Under the pieces are notes generated by a model. The model had not been told where the DNA came from. It did not search any database and was given only the letters and a program-made list of their open reading frames with translations. Shown piece by piece: positions 1 through 8,226 of a DNA stretch of 32,790 nt; the first letter of the stretch is position 1; each line of letters starts with the position of its first letter. This DNA comes from an uncultured Collinsella sp. (GTDB lineage Bacteria; Actinomycetota; Coriobacteriia; Coriobacteriales; Coriobacteriaceae). A program made the position numbers and the translations under genes. The stretch covers positions 1 through 32,790 of the forward strand of contig CABQLK010000021.1 in assembly GCA_902465015.1 (NCBI GenBank), read 5' to 3'.

Positions 1-10
1 CGACACGCAT

Positions 11-49
11 AAAAAGCCTCCCATTTCTCATGTCCAAGAAATGGGAGGC
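11..49 (-). terminator. Rho-independent terminator of purH
   Basis: A perfect 13-bp inverted repeat (16-28 with 37-49) encloses an 8-nt loop. Read on the minus strand it is followed by five T (11-15). It lies about 55 bp past the purH stop codon. The plus-strand side has no T-run, so it acts for purH. Confidence 0.9.
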
Positions 50-103
50 AGTTCAAACGGAGCAGCCGTCTTTTGCAGAGATTATTTTGTTCCGGGGCGA
101 AAC

Positions 104-1711
104 TTAGTGCCTAAAGTGGCGGGCGCCGGTAAAGACCATAGCAATATTGTGCTCGTTGCAGGCCTGAATGCTCTCGTCATCGCGCTTGGAGCCGCCGGGC
201 TGGATGATGCAGGTCACGCCGTGCGCGGCAAGCACGTCGACGTTGTCGCGGAACGGGAAGAACGCGTCGCTTGCACAGGCAAAGCCGCCCTTCTCCACGC
301 CCTCGCGCTCGCAGAAGTCCTCGGCGCGCTCGCAGGCAAGTAGCGCAGAGTCAACGCGGTTAGGCTGACCCGGGCCCATGCCAATGCCGGCCTTACCCTT
401 GGAGACCAGGATGGCGTTGGACTTAACGCCCTTGCAGACCTTCCAGGCAAACTCGAGCTCGGCCATCTCGGCGTCGGTGGGCTTGCGGTCGGTGGGGAAC
501 GTAAAGGTCGCGGGATCCTCGGTCACGTGGTCGACCTCCTGCACCAACATGCCGCCGTCGACGGAGCGCAGCTCCACCTGAGCGCCGTGGTCCACGCCGC
601 CGGTCGCCAACACGCGCAGGTTGGGGCGCTTGGCCATGCGCTCGAGCGCCTCGGCGGTGTAGCTCGGGGCGATGATGACCTCGACGAACTGCTTGTTCTG
701 ATCGGCAAAGTGCTCAACCAGATCAAAGGGAACCTCGCGGTTGCAGGCGATGATGCCGCCGAAGGCGCTCTTGGGATCGCAGGCAAAAGCGCGGTCGTAG
801 GCAGCCGTGATGTCCTCGGCAACGGCGGAACCGCAGGGGTTCTGGTGCTTGAGGATTACGCAGGCCGGCTCGTCGAACTCGCGGACCAGGTTCCAAGCGG
901 CGTCGGCATCCAGATAGTTGTTGTAGCTGAGCGGCTTGCCCTGGATCTGCTTGGAGCCCACGAGCGGGAACTGCGAGCTCGCGGTGTTCTCGCAGCCCTC
1001 GGCAAAGCGATAGACTGTGGCTTTCTGCTGCGGGTTCTCGCCATAGCGCAGGTCGTCGACCTTCTCCAGCGAAATCTCGAGCTTGGCAGAGGTGTCCGCC
1101 ACGTCGCTTGCCTGGGCGGCGAGCCAGCGGGAGATGGCCGTGTCGTAGGCGGCGGTGGTCTGGTAGACCTTCACCTGCAGGCGACGACGGGTGGAAAGCG
1201 TGGTGCAGCCACCGGTCTCGTGCATCTCGGCCAGGACGGCATCATAGTCGGCCGGGTCGGAAATGACGGTAACGCTCGTGGCGTTCTTGGCGGCAGAGCG
1301 CAGCATGGAGGGGCCACCGATGTCGATGTGCTCGATGGCGTCCGCGAAGGTGACCTCAGGGTTGGCGACGGTCTTCTCGAACTCGTACAGGTTGACGACT
1401 ACCAGGTCGATCAGCTTAATGCCGTGCTGAGCGGCCTCCTGCATGTGCTGCTCGGAATCGCGGCGGGCCAGCAGCGCGCCGTGAACCTTGGGGTGCAGGG
1501 TCTTAACGCGGCCGTCCATCATCTCGGGGTAGCCCGTGAACTCCTCGATGGGGGTTACGGGAATGCCCGCGTCCTCGATGGCACGAGCCGTGCCGCCCGT
1601 AGAGATGATCTCGACGCCAAAGTCGTCAACCAGCGTCCGTGCGAAATCGACGACGCCCGTCTTATCGGTAACCGAGATCAACGCGCGTGCGATCTTCACA
1701 TCAGATCCCAT
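104..1711 (-). CDS. purH: Bifunctional AICAR transformylase / IMP cyclohydrolase PurH
   Basis: This enzyme carries out the last two steps of IMP synthesis: formylation of AICAR by 10-formyl-THF, then cyclisation to IMP, in the cytoplasm. The 535-residue length is normal for the family. The N-terminal cyclohydrolase (MGS-like) domain spans about residues 5-150 and contains STGGTA and DGRVKTLHPKVHG. The transformylase domain carries the catalytic KHQNPCG motif (K288-H289), and the C-terminus ends in the typical FTGARHFRH. The ATG start is preceded by a strong AGGAGG. It appears monocistronic: a terminator follows it and the upstream gene is divergent. No purine riboswitch-like structure was recognised in the 277-bp upstream gap (1712-1988). 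Confidence 0.97.
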   Translation of the reverse strand: MGSDVKIARALISVTDKTGVVDFARTLVDDFGVEIISTGGTARAIEDAGIPVTPIEEFTGYPEMMDGRVKTLHPKVHGALLARRDSEQHMQEAAQHGIKLIDLVVVNLYEFEKTVANPEVTFADAIEHIDIGGPSMLRSAAKNATSVTVISDPADYDAVLAEMHETGGCTTLSTRRRLQVKVYQTTAAYDTAISRWLAAQASDVADTSAKLEISLEKVDDLRYGENPQQKATVYRFAEGCENTASSQFPLVGSKQIQGKPLSYNNYLDADAAWNLVREFDEPACVILKHQNPCGSAVAEDITAAYDRAFACDPKSAFGGIIACNREVPFDLVEHFADQNKQFVEVIIAPSYTAEALERMAKRPNLRVLATGGVDHGAQVELRSVDGGMLVQEVDHVTEDPATFTFPTDRKPTDAEMAELEFAWKVCKGVKSNAILVSKGKAGIGMGPGQPNRVDSALLACERAEDFCEREGVEKGGFACASDAFFPFRDNVDVLAAHGVTCIIQPGGSKRDDESIQACNEHNIAMVFTGARHFRH

Positions 1712-1988
1712 GCAGTCCTCCTGTCTGGTACGCCGCCGTGCTCTGTGAGTCGGTGATACGTCGATCTGCAGCGCTCGCGCAGCGGCATTGAAAATACTGA
1801 TTTAATGTAGCGCATCGAGCGCATCGATGCACCCCGCAACGGGCGCATGTGCAGAAAAAGTTTGCGAGCGGAGGGGATGGGCATGGCACCGGGCACGGTG
1901 AGTTCATGGAACACAGGGGCACCATAATTAGATGCCAATGGCGTGGTAGAACTGTGCTCGATATGCATCCGCAAAAGAAAGAGGCACC

Positions 1989-2630
1989 ATGGTCTCGCGG
2001 GTTCTCTACCGACCGTTTGATACCGAAGACTTCGACGCCATCGCGCTGATTCTGCAGCAGCTTTGGCATAACAATTCGGATAACGATGAGTACAACCGCC
2101 TTGAGGCCGCGTGCGACCTCGCCTATTGCCTTTCGTCGTCGACGTTTTCACAGGTTGCCGTAATCGACGGTCAGGCGCGTGGCATTTCGCTCGCGCGTGC
2201 GGGACAGAGCTCCGGCGCCACTATCAACGAGCATTGGATGGATACCGAACGCGCGCTGCTATCGCAGATGCGTGAGCTAGAGCCCGATGCGTGCGCCGAG
2301 TATCTCTCGTTTGTGCGCGCAACCATCCGAACCAACAACCGCCTGCTCGAGAGCAGCCCGTTGCCGCACGACAACGAGGTCACGCTGCTTGCCGTGGATC
2401 GCGATGTCCATGGCCTGGGCGTTGGCACGGTTCTGCTCGATGCCGCCGTCTCGCACCTGTCCTCGCTTGGAGCGACGAGGGCGCACCTGTACACCGACTC
2501 CAACTGCTCGTGGAAGTTCTACGAGCTGCACGGCTTTAAGCGCACGGCCACGCACCGCGCCAACCGCGAAGAGCGCCGTCACGACATGCCGCGCGAAAGC
2601 TTCCTCTACGAACTCGATCTAACAGCCTAA
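1989..2630 (+). CDS. GNAT-family N-acetyltransferase
   Basis: A 213-residue protein of the GCN5-related N-acetyltransferase superfamily, which transfers acetyl from acetyl-CoA to an amine. The substrate cannot be read from the sequence. The C-terminal half carries the acetyl-CoA-binding pattern: beta strand NEVTLLAVDRDVHG, then GLGVGTVLLDAA (motif A, R/Q-x-x-G-x-G/A type). It is followed by TDSNCSWKFYELHGF, the usual motif B with the conserved FYE and HGF. The N-terminal 100 residues look helical and are less conserved. The start is set by AAAGAGG 5 nt before the ATG. Flanking genes are divergent (purH) and convergent (DUF2207 gene), so it is probably transcribed alone. Confidence 0.85.
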   Translation: MVSRVLYRPFDTEDFDAIALILQQLWHNNSDNDEYNRLEAACDLAYCLSSSTFSQVAVIDGQARGISLARAGQSSGATINEHWMDTERALLSQMRELEPDACAEYLSFVRATIRTNNRLLESSPLPHDNEVTLLAVDRDVHGLGVGTVLLDAAVSHLSSLGATRAHLYTDSNCSWKFYELHGFKRTATHRANREERRHDMPRESFLYELDLTA

Positions 2631-2644
2631 ACCCGGCAGCCATA

Positions 2645-2677
2645 CCTAGTCATTTAGGAACGTTCCCAGTGACTAGT
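2645..2677 (+). repeat. REP-like palindromic element, type B copy 1
   Basis: CTAGTCA (2646-2652) and TGACTAG (2670-2676) form a 7-bp stem around the palindrome GGAACGTTCC (2657-2666). A second copy lies at 20510-20542 in the opposite orientation, with about 85% identity over 33 bp by eye. It sits in the convergent gap between the GNAT and DUF2207 genes. Confidence 0.7.
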
Positions 2678-2708
2678 CGTTGGAGACAGTCTTCGTAGGT
2701 AGCGCATA

Positions 2709-2754
2709 AAAATGGGATGGATCCGTCGGCAGTCGCCGGAGAAGATCCATCCCA
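2709..2754 (-). terminator. Terminator of the DUF2207 gene
   Basis: A perfect 11-bp inverted repeat (2713-2723 with 2744-2754) has a 20-nt loop. On the minus strand it is followed by TTTTTATG. It starts 15 bp beyond the stop codon of the gene at 2769. Confidence 0.85.
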
Positions 2755-2768
2755 AAAATCAGAGCGCG

Positions 2769-4712
2769 CTAGAACGTTCCGCCGCCGCCTCCGCCGACGC
2801 CGCCGCCTCCGCCGCCAGAGAAGCCACCGCCTCCGCCGCCGCCCGAGCTGTCGGAGCTCGACGCCAGCTCACGGATGCTCTCGTGATACACGTCATCGAA
2901 CGAATCGAGCGGAGACTCGATACCGTAATGATGGTAGTACCACCAGTAGCAGGGGTAGTTGTCGTAGAAATCGTCGCTGTTGCGCAGGTCCGCAGGCACG
3001 GCCTCGGCCAGCTGTCGCAGCACTTCTTTCGAAACGCCCAGGGCAACGCCCATCACCAGCAGCTTGTTCCACAGCACCAGATCGCCCGGGACGGCTTCCT
3101 TTAGACGAGTGAAGTCCTCGAGCCAATGCTTAAGTGCCTTGCAGCGAGCCGCCACCTCGGCGCCCTCCGGCGTAAAGCGGCGGAACGTAAGGCCCACGCC
3201 GATACCCACCAGCACAATCGGCACCGAGATAACCGCGGCGGTAATGTTCGCCTGTGCGCCATCGGTAAAGAAAATGGATCCCACGGGAACAAAGGCAATC
3301 AGGATACCAAGAACCAGGCAAAACACCATTGCAACAATGCCGTCCGAGGCAACGTACTCGCTATCGGCCAGCTTGCCCTTAACGGTGTTCTGATAGTCCT
3401 CGAGCTTATCACCCACGGGTGTAGCGTGCTGCTTGACGTAGTGCTGCAGCTCGTCGAACGTGCGCGAACGGTCACCGTTCTCGTCAGGCTTAGCACCGGC
3501 AAAGAAGACCTTGAGCACCATGTGGTCAATGCCCTTGGCCGACTTCCAGCCCGCATCACTCACCGTCACGCGATACGTCTGCTCTTCTTTTTCACGCCCC
3601 AACAGACCCTTCTTGGCCTTGGTCACGGTCGCCTGCTCCAGCTTGATCACACGGTCGTCAGTGAGCTTCATGAGCGTGGCGATATATGCCTGATCGGGCA
3701 CCTCGTTCCAGCTCATGAGGGCCGAAAGCACGGCGGGGTGGTCGGCCGAAGGCACATCGCGGAAATATTCGTCCTGGAAAAGCGGCTTGGGCTTGCGCTT
3801 GCGCAGCTTGAGCATAACGATTGTGCCGGTAAAGGCCACCGCCGCAACAACACTTAGCACGGCAAGTGCATTGGCAATCATGCGAGCGTGAGCGCGGCGG
3901 GCGTTAGCTTCGTCGGCCCATTCCTTCTCTTCGCTCAGGATCGTTGACATGCGCTCTTCGCCCGAGGCGGCAAGCTGCGGCACCCAGTCGCTGGGGAAGG
4001 CGATGCGTGCCTCGGCGAATTCGCCCTGATGCACGCAGGGAATGGTATAGGTGACCATGGGCTCGCCCTCATCGAGCGACACGTCGCCCGTCAGCGGACC
4101 GTGGCCCCATGCGCGGAAGTTATCGCCCTTGACGGCCGCCGTCCCGGCAGCGGCATTTGCGAAGCGCACTTCCATCTCGACGTCATCGGAATCCGCAGAC
4201 CAGCCGTCGCCCACAAACTTCCAGTAGAGCTCGGCGGTATCGGCCCAGTTCATAACCGCACCGGTCATGGTGTAGCTCACGTAGTAGATTGCGCTGTCGC
4301 CGCTCTCGTGAGGGCTGAACACCTTAATCCTTACGCCGTCACCGGTCTGCTCGACCGTGTAGACGCCAGAGTCGCCCTTGTTCGCGCTATCGACTTTGTT
4401 AAACGCGGTGTCCTCTTCCTCGACACTCAGCACGTCGACGCCCGCCGTGCCGCCCTGCTGGTTGGAGCCCGTATTGATCTCCCAAAACACGCCGTTGATG
4501 TCGTCGTCGAAATCAAACTGGCGTCCCTCGACAACACTCAGCGAGCCATCGGCCTCGACCGTGGCACCGATATAGGTTTGGGTCATGGAGTAGCCGTCGG
4601 CGTGCGCGGCGACAGGCAGCAGCAACAACGCAAGCGTGACGAGCACGCAGACGGAAGCGAATCGCGCAAACAGGTGGCGCTGCCGGCTGACTTTGGCGGC
4701 GAGGGTGTTCAT
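2769..4712 (-). CDS. DUF2207-type secreted/membrane protein with glycine-rich tail
   Basis: A 647-residue protein from the ATG at 4712. That start has AAAGGA upstream and places a signal peptide at the very N-terminus; an upstream in-frame ATG at 4781 would give a 670-residue version without a clear ribosome site. Residues 1-37 form a signal peptide (basic start, LVTLALLLLPVAAHA). An extracytoplasmic beta-rich DUF2207 domain follows. A membrane helix (VLSVVAAVAFTGTIVML) leads to a cytoplasmic-looking KRK stretch, and two more hydrophobic helices lie in the second half. The last 30 residues are almost all Gly and Ser, ending GGGGTF. The role of the family is unknown. The long Gly tail is common in these proteins and may mediate flexible surface or membrane contacts (inference). 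Confidence 0.85.
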   Translation of the reverse strand: MNTLAAKVSRQRHLFARFASVCVLVTLALLLLPVAAHADGYSMTQTYIGATVEADGSLSVVEGRQFDFDDDINGVFWEINTGSNQQGGTAGVDVLSVEEEDTAFNKVDSANKGDSGVYTVEQTGDGVRIKVFSPHESGDSAIYYVSYTMTGAVMNWADTAELYWKFVGDGWSADSDDVEMEVRFANAAAGTAAVKGDNFRAWGHGPLTGDVSLDEGEPMVTYTIPCVHQGEFAEARIAFPSDWVPQLAASGEERMSTILSEEKEWADEANARRAHARMIANALAVLSVVAAVAFTGTIVMLKLRKRKPKPLFQDEYFRDVPSADHPAVLSALMSWNEVPDQAYIATLMKLTDDRVIKLEQATVTKAKKGLLGREKEEQTYRVTVSDAGWKSAKGIDHMVLKVFFAGAKPDENGDRSRTFDELQHYVKQHATPVGDKLEDYQNTVKGKLADSEYVASDGIVAMVFCLVLGILIAFVPVGSIFFTDGAQANITAAVISVPIVLVGIGVGLTFRRFTPEGAEVAARCKALKHWLEDFTRLKEAVPGDLVLWNKLLVMGVALGVSKEVLRQLAEAVPADLRNSDDFYDNYPCYWWYYHHYGIESPLDSFDDVYHESIRELASSSDSSGGGGGGGFSGGGGGGVGGGGGGTF

Positions 4713-4824
4713 GGGCACATCCTTTGTCTGTAAAACCAACAGCGCCATTGTCCCACGTTTGCGGGTACGCATGACGAACATCTAGGCGACCGGAGCGCCA
4801 AACGGGATGAAAGTCACACCCGCG

Positions 4825-4874
4825 GCCGGCACCTGGGGACGTTCCTTATCTGCCGGCAATCTGGGACACTCCTT
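4825..4874 (+). repeat. REP-like repeat, type A copy 1
   Basis: This 50-bp element begins GCCGGCACCTGGGGAC and contains two tandem sub-units of about 27 bp, so GCCGGCA and TGCCGGC can pair. Copy 2 lies at 13691-13740 in the opposite orientation, with about 90% identity by eye. The core GGGGACGTTCC is shared with the type B element. Confidence 0.75.
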
Positions 4875-4894
4875 GGCATAGCCCGCTCCGGCCA

Positions 4895-5090
4895 TAGATA
4901 CCACTTCATAGCTCCGTCACAGGTGTAGCGGCTTTGTGTTGCCGCGACGCGCGCTGGTTGAGTCCGCGAGCAAGGGGCATAAAGCAGTTGAGCGAAAACG
5001 GTTTGCCCCTTTGCCGTTCGCTCGAGGATCATGTCCCCCTTTTCCGCGGAAACCCCGGCAGTTGCGAAGAGCTGCCGGGGTTTCTGTCGT
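4895..5090 (+). ncRNA. Candidate structured non-coding RNA upstream of gluQ
   Basis: Several stem-loops occur in a row: GCGGC/GCCGC (4928-4945), then AAGGGGC pairing with GCCCCTT, which competes or interlocks with GAGCG..AACGG pairing with CCGTT CGCTC. The set is closed by a terminator-like hairpin at 5049-5084. A weak promoter-like pair precedes it (4873-4900). No known family (6S, SRP, tmRNA, RNase P or a riboswitch) was recognised. It could be a small RNA or merely intergenic stem-loops. Confidence 0.3.
5049..5084 (+). terminator. Strong hairpin, probable terminator of an upstream non-coding transcript
   Basis: A perfect 13-bp GC-rich inverted repeat (5049-5061 with 5072-5084) has a 10-nt loop and ends in GGTTTCTGTCGTTT. 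No annotated plus-strand gene lies upstream, so it would end a non-coding transcript or act as a leader structure. The T-tract is interrupted. Confidence 0.55.
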
Positions 5091-5208
5091 TTGAGAGGTT
5101 GGGCTGGCGGGCGACGATCGAGCTGTCGAGCCGGTGGTCCGGCACGCGCAACGCGCGGCCTCGGCAACTTGCAGGCCACGGCAGCGTCTCCCCCACCGCG
5201 CCCCGCGC

Positions 5209-5214
5209 TATACT
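5209..5214 (+). promoter_or_regulatory. -10 element for a leaderless gluQ transcript
   Basis: TATACT lies exactly 7 nt before the ATG at 5222, so transcription would start at or next to the start codon. No Shine-Dalgarno sequence is present in that gap and no clear -35 box is seen. Confidence 0.5.
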
Positions 5215-5221
5215 CGTCCGC

Positions 5222-6241
5222 ATGGATATCAACGCACGCAACATAGCAACGCCCACTGTGGCCACGTCGACGGCGCCCAACAGCAAGCTCGCCTCCGCCC
5301 CCACCCCCGTCGTGGGCCGCTTTGCCCCGTCGCCCTCGGGCCGCATGCACTTGGGCAACGTGTTCAGCTGCCTGTGCTCGTGGCTTTCGGCCCGCAGCCA
5401 GGGCGGCAGCATCGTGCTGCGCATCGAGGACCTGGACGATCGCTGCAAGCGCCCGGAACTTGCCACTCAATTGATTGACGACCTGGCCTGGCTGGGACTG
5501 GAGTGGGACGAAGGCCCCTACTACCAGCACGATCGCCTGAATCTGTACGAGGACGCCCTGCGTCAGCTGCAAGACGCCGGCCTCACCTATCCCTGTTTTT
5601 GCACGCGTGCCGAACTCCACGCCGCGAGCGCGCCGCACGCCAGCGACGGCACGCCCATCTACCGCGGCGCCTGCCGAGACCTTTCTGCCGAGGAGGTTGC
5701 CCGCCGCAGCGCTCTGCGCGCTCCGGCCACGCGCCTGCGCGTACCCGCCGTCGACGACCTCGCAAACGATGTGATCGAATTCGTGGACCGCACGTATGGA
5801 GCCCAATGCGAAGCACTCGCCACCGAATGCGGCGACTTTTTGGTGCGCCGCAGCGACGGCGTTTTTGCCTACCAGCTAGCCGTGGTGGTCGACGACGCTG
5901 CCATGGGCGTCACCGAGGTCGTGCGCGGATGCGATCTGCTGGGCTCCACGCCGCGCCAAATCTACCTGCAGCATTTGCTGGAACTTCCCACGCCGCACTA
6001 CGCGCACATTCCGCTGCTCATGTCGCCGGACGGGCGCCGCCTTTCCAAGCGCGACCGCGACCTGGACCTGGGCGAGCTCCGCACCCGCTTTGGCGCGCCC
6101 GAGGCACTACTGGGCTGGCTCGCCGGGCAAACAGGCATCGCGCCGGACGCCACACCGCGCTCTGCCGAGCAGCTGGTCGAGCACTTTAGCTGGGATGTTA
6201 TCCGCACGCATCGGGAAAACATCACTGTAACGGTCGAGTAG
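5222..6241 (+). CDS. gluQ: Glutamyl-Q tRNA(Asp) synthetase
   Basis: A paralogue of the catalytic half of glutamyl-tRNA synthetase. It activates glutamate and attaches it to the queuosine in the anticodon of tRNA(Asp), and lacks the anticodon-binding domain. The 339-residue length from the ATG at 5222 fits this short form. SPSGRMHLG (residues 37-45) is the HIGH motif, RIEDLDD follows, and RLSKRDRDLDL is the KMSKS equivalent. CFC plus YRGAC give the zinc-site cysteines typical of GluQ/YadB. The first 30 residues are a Thr/Ala-rich extension. An upstream in-frame start at 4934 is rejected because its extra 96 residues show no family similarity and the -10 element at 5209 would lie inside it. The gene converges on the phosphoesterase gene with only 15 bp between them. 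Confidence 0.93.
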   Translation: MDINARNIATPTVATSTAPNSKLASAPTPVVGRFAPSPSGRMHLGNVFSCLCSWLSARSQGGSIVLRIEDLDDRCKRPELATQLIDDLAWLGLEWDEGPYYQHDRLNLYEDALRQLQDAGLTYPCFCTRAELHAASAPHASDGTPIYRGACRDLSAEEVARRSALRAPATRLRVPAVDDLANDVIEFVDRTYGAQCEALATECGDFLVRRSDGVFAYQLAVVVDDAAMGVTEVVRGCDLLGSTPRQIYLQHLLELPTPHYAHIPLLMSPDGRRLSKRDRDLDLGELRTRFGAPEALLGWLAGQTGIAPDATPRSAEQLVEHFSWDVIRTHRENITVTVE

Positions 6242-6256
6242 CCAGCCACCCCGCCC

Positions 6257-6982
6257 CTACGCGACATCCCAGGGCTGGAGTTCGTCGCCCAGGCGGACAA
6301 TACAGTCGTAGAGCACGGTGTGGCACTCGGCTGGGTTGGCGTCACGATGAAAATGCCCGTAGTACCAGCGCTTGTAGTCCAGGTGGTCCTCCAGCTCGTC
6401 GAAAAACGTGGTGAGTCGATCGACATCGGGATAATTCCAGCCAGGTGCCGGGTAAAGCGTGGGCGAAAGCATGCGCGTGGAGCAGGTATGGGTGATCGCA
6501 TAGTCGACCTTCCAACCCACGCTGTCGAGCTTTGCCCGCGCCTCCTCAAAGTTGCGCTCGTCCGGCAGCTCCTGCGGCCACCAGCTGGAATACGGAATGC
6601 GGTATTCCTTATCCACGCTCGTGGCGCCGCCCATGGTAAAGATCGTTGAGCCGTCGAGCTCAAAAACCTCACCGCGCGTCAGGCGTCGGATGGGCGAGGT
6701 GTCCGACAGGCGCTGCGTCAGGCCGCCGTGCCACAGCTCCATGGGGCGCTCCGACCAGTGATCGAAACGCTCGTGGTTGCCGTCGACAAACAGCACGGTA
6801 TAGGGGCGCGACTCCAGCCAGGCGATGTCGGCACATTCCTCGGCAGAGAAATCCCACGGAAAGCCAAAGTCGCCCGCAATGATGAGATAGTCGTCACTTG
6901 CCAGACCATCCCCAAGATCCCAGTCGCGAAGCTTTTGCATGTCGACGCCGCCGTGAATATCGCCCGTCACATAGACCGTCAT
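6257..6982 (-). CDS. Calcineurin-like metallophosphoesterase
   Basis: A 241-residue protein of the calcineurin-like phosphoesterase superfamily with all five metal-binding blocks in order: GDIHGG near the N-terminus, IIAGDFG, GNHE, THTCS and GHFH. The fold hydrolyses phosphomonoesters or diesters; the substrate is not evident. The chosen ATG at 6982 is preceded by GGTGATC, matching the 16S 3' end, and directly precedes the first beta strand (TVYVTGD). An upstream start at 7018 would add 12 residues without homology. It could be co-transcribed with the small membrane protein gene upstream, about 85 bp away. Confidence 0.88.
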   Translation of the reverse strand: MTVYVTGDIHGGVDMQKLRDWDLGDGLASDDYLIIAGDFGFPWDFSAEECADIAWLESRPYTVLFVDGNHERFDHWSERPMELWHGGLTQRLSDTSPIRRLTRGEVFELDGSTIFTMGGATSVDKEYRIPYSSWWPQELPDERNFEEARAKLDSVGWKVDYAITHTCSTRMLSPTLYPAPGWNYPDVDRLTTFFDELEDHLDYKRWYYGHFHRDANPAECHTVLYDCIVRLGDELQPWDVA

Positions 6983-7067
6983 CGGATCACCACTTCCCTG
7001 TAAGTCGCTAGCCCACATTCTGCACGATCACTAAGTCAACCGTTCCAGCCCTTCCATCCTTTGGGAC

Positions 7068-7307
7068 CTACCCCTCGCTCTTCCATCCAAACGGGTCAAA
7101 CACCCAAAAGATCAAATCGAGCACGCCGCCGGTCATCGTGGCGCCGGCAAGAGCCATGCAAACATGCAGAAAGCTGGCACTTCGGAGCACGTCGAACGGC
7201 CCCAGAACAGCCAACAGCGCGACCGCTGCGCCGGCTACGCACAGCGCGAGGCACGGCCCCGCGTCCTTAACGCACTTCTTTGCGAGATGCTTTGCGTTGT
7301 CACTCAT
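7068..7307 (-). CDS. Small two-helix membrane protein, unknown function
   Basis: A 79-residue product from the ATG at 7307, with AAGGAG 10 nt upstream; a longer frame from 7457 lacks a ribosome site and a plausible N-terminus. The sequence has a short basic N-terminus with KKCVKD, then a hydrophobic helix (ALCVAGAAVALLAVLG) and a second one (LHVCMALAGATMTGGVLDLIFWVF), ending FGWKSEG. No family was recognised. Two transmembrane segments in a minimal protein suggest a membrane accessory protein, but this is inference only. Confidence 0.65.
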   Translation of the reverse strand: MSDNAKHLAKKCVKDAGPCLALCVAGAAVALLAVLGPFDVLRSASFLHVCMALAGATMTGGVLDLIFWVFDPFGWKSEG

Positions 7308-7665
7308 CGGTATCGAACTCCTTAGAGGGTCGTTGTTCAGACGCATGCCGCCGCGGCAGAGCGGGACGGCAGGGTAAGTGTCACATGCTGTGCGGACATC
7401 AATGGAGAAACCGCCTGCTCGACCAACCTTTGACGCCGTTTTGCACCGGCACCACATCCCCCGCTATCGAGGTCTAATACTTTTCCCACCGCTACCCAAA
7501 AACTCATCCAACGTTAATCTTGGCTCAAGAATCGCTTAATCTATAACCTGCACTATAGAGTTCGACCAAGGGCGGGGCGGCGCCGCGCAACGCAGGCCGC
7601 CGAACGCAACGCTCGCGCCCGGGCAGATCGCCCGGCGTCGCGCCCATCGAACGAAAGGACAGGTC
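7308..7665. other. 358-bp divergent intergenic region
   Basis: No gene is apparent. The right half holds the likely promoter of the DUF4342/two-component unit (7520-7547) and a leader of about 110 nt rich in GGGCGG/CGCC with no clear riboswitch fold. The left half presumably holds the promoter of the small membrane protein gene. Confidence 0.5.
7520..7547 (+). promoter_or_regulatory. Probable sigma-70-type promoter of the 7666-10276 unit
   Basis: TTGGCT (7520-7525), a 16-bp spacer and TATAAC (7542-7547) match -35 and -10 boxes well. They lie 118 bp upstream of the first start codon. Confidence 0.5.
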
Positions 7666-8208
7666 ATGGACGACCTCGAAAAAGTTGAAACCATCCGCAC
7701 CAAGTGCAACGTGAGCTACACCGATGCCAAGGCCGCGCTCGACGCCGCCGACGGCAACGTTTTGGACGCCATCATTTGGCTCGAGTCGCAGGGCAAGACG
7801 CAGACCACATCGGCGCACGCCGCCACCGAGTCCGTGCCGGTCGATGAGCCCTCGGCCGAGATGGTCGCCGCGCAGGCCGCCTACGAGAAGTCGAGCGAAA
7901 AGACCGACTTCTCCAAGAAGATGGACAGCGTGTGGGAGTACCTCAAAAAGCTCTTCCGCCTGAGCCTGGACACCAAGTTTATCGCCACGCGCCGCGATGC
8001 GATCATCCTCAACATCCCCATCCTGATCCCCATCATCGCCCTGTTTGCCTGGGGCGCTACGATTTGGCTGATGCTGATTGGCCTGTTCTTTGGCATGCGC
8101 TACCGCATCGACAGCGACGGCGACGTGCCCGGCAGCATCAACAACCTTATGAATCACGCCGCCGACGCCGCGGACGACATCAAGCAAAATCTGAACGACG
8201 ACAAGTAA
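7666..8208 (+). CDS. UBA-like/DUF4342 membrane protein
   Basis: A 180-residue protein. Residues 1-45 form a three-helix UBA/TS-N-like domain (VETIRTKCNVSYTDAKAALDAA, then NVLDAIIWLES), as at the N-terminus of elongation factor Ts. A charged spacer follows, then a conserved KKLFRLSLDTKFIATR stretch and two closely spaced membrane helices (IILNIPILIPIIALFAWG and IWLMLIGLFFGM), ending in an acidic Asn/Asp-rich tail. DUF4342 proteins have this layout; their function is not established. AAAGGA precedes the ATG. The gene is followed after 18 bp by the response regulator gene, so it is probably co-transcribed with the two-component pair and may be part of the same envelope response (inference). Confidence 0.8.
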   Translation: MDDLEKVETIRTKCNVSYTDAKAALDAADGNVLDAIIWLESQGKTQTTSAHAATESVPVDEPSAEMVAAQAAYEKSSEKTDFSKKMDSVWEYLKKLFRLSLDTKFIATRRDAIILNIPILIPIIALFAWGATIWLMLIGLFFGMRYRIDSDGDVPGSINNLMNHAADAADDIKQNLNDDK

Positions 8209-8226
8209 TCGCAGACGGGGGCACAC

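Larger units (their letters stand above)
4713..5221. other. 509-bp divergent intergenic region
   Basis: No convincing protein gene is present. The region holds the upstream signals of the DUF2207 gene, REP-like repeat A1 (4825-4874), a possible promoter (TTGGCA at 4873 with a weak TAGATA 16 nt downstream), a set of stem-loops (4928-5036), a strong plus-strand terminator-like hairpin (5049-5084) and the gluQ -10 element. Long minus-strand reading frames across it are shadows of gluQ coding bias. Confidence 0.6.

Noticed and set aside
527..1756. Plus-strand open frame opposite purH
   Set aside because: Shadow of the purH codons; it starts inside the gene and has no ribosome site.
4713..5221. 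A known riboswitch or housekeeping RNA (6S, SRP, tmRNA, preQ1)
   Set aside because: None of the conserved sequence blocks of these families was recognised, so only a generic structured-RNA candidate is reported.
4814..5806. Minus-strand open frame opposite the start of gluQ
   Set aside because: It covers the gluQ catalytic region antisense and runs through a repeat and a hairpin, with low-complexity composition.
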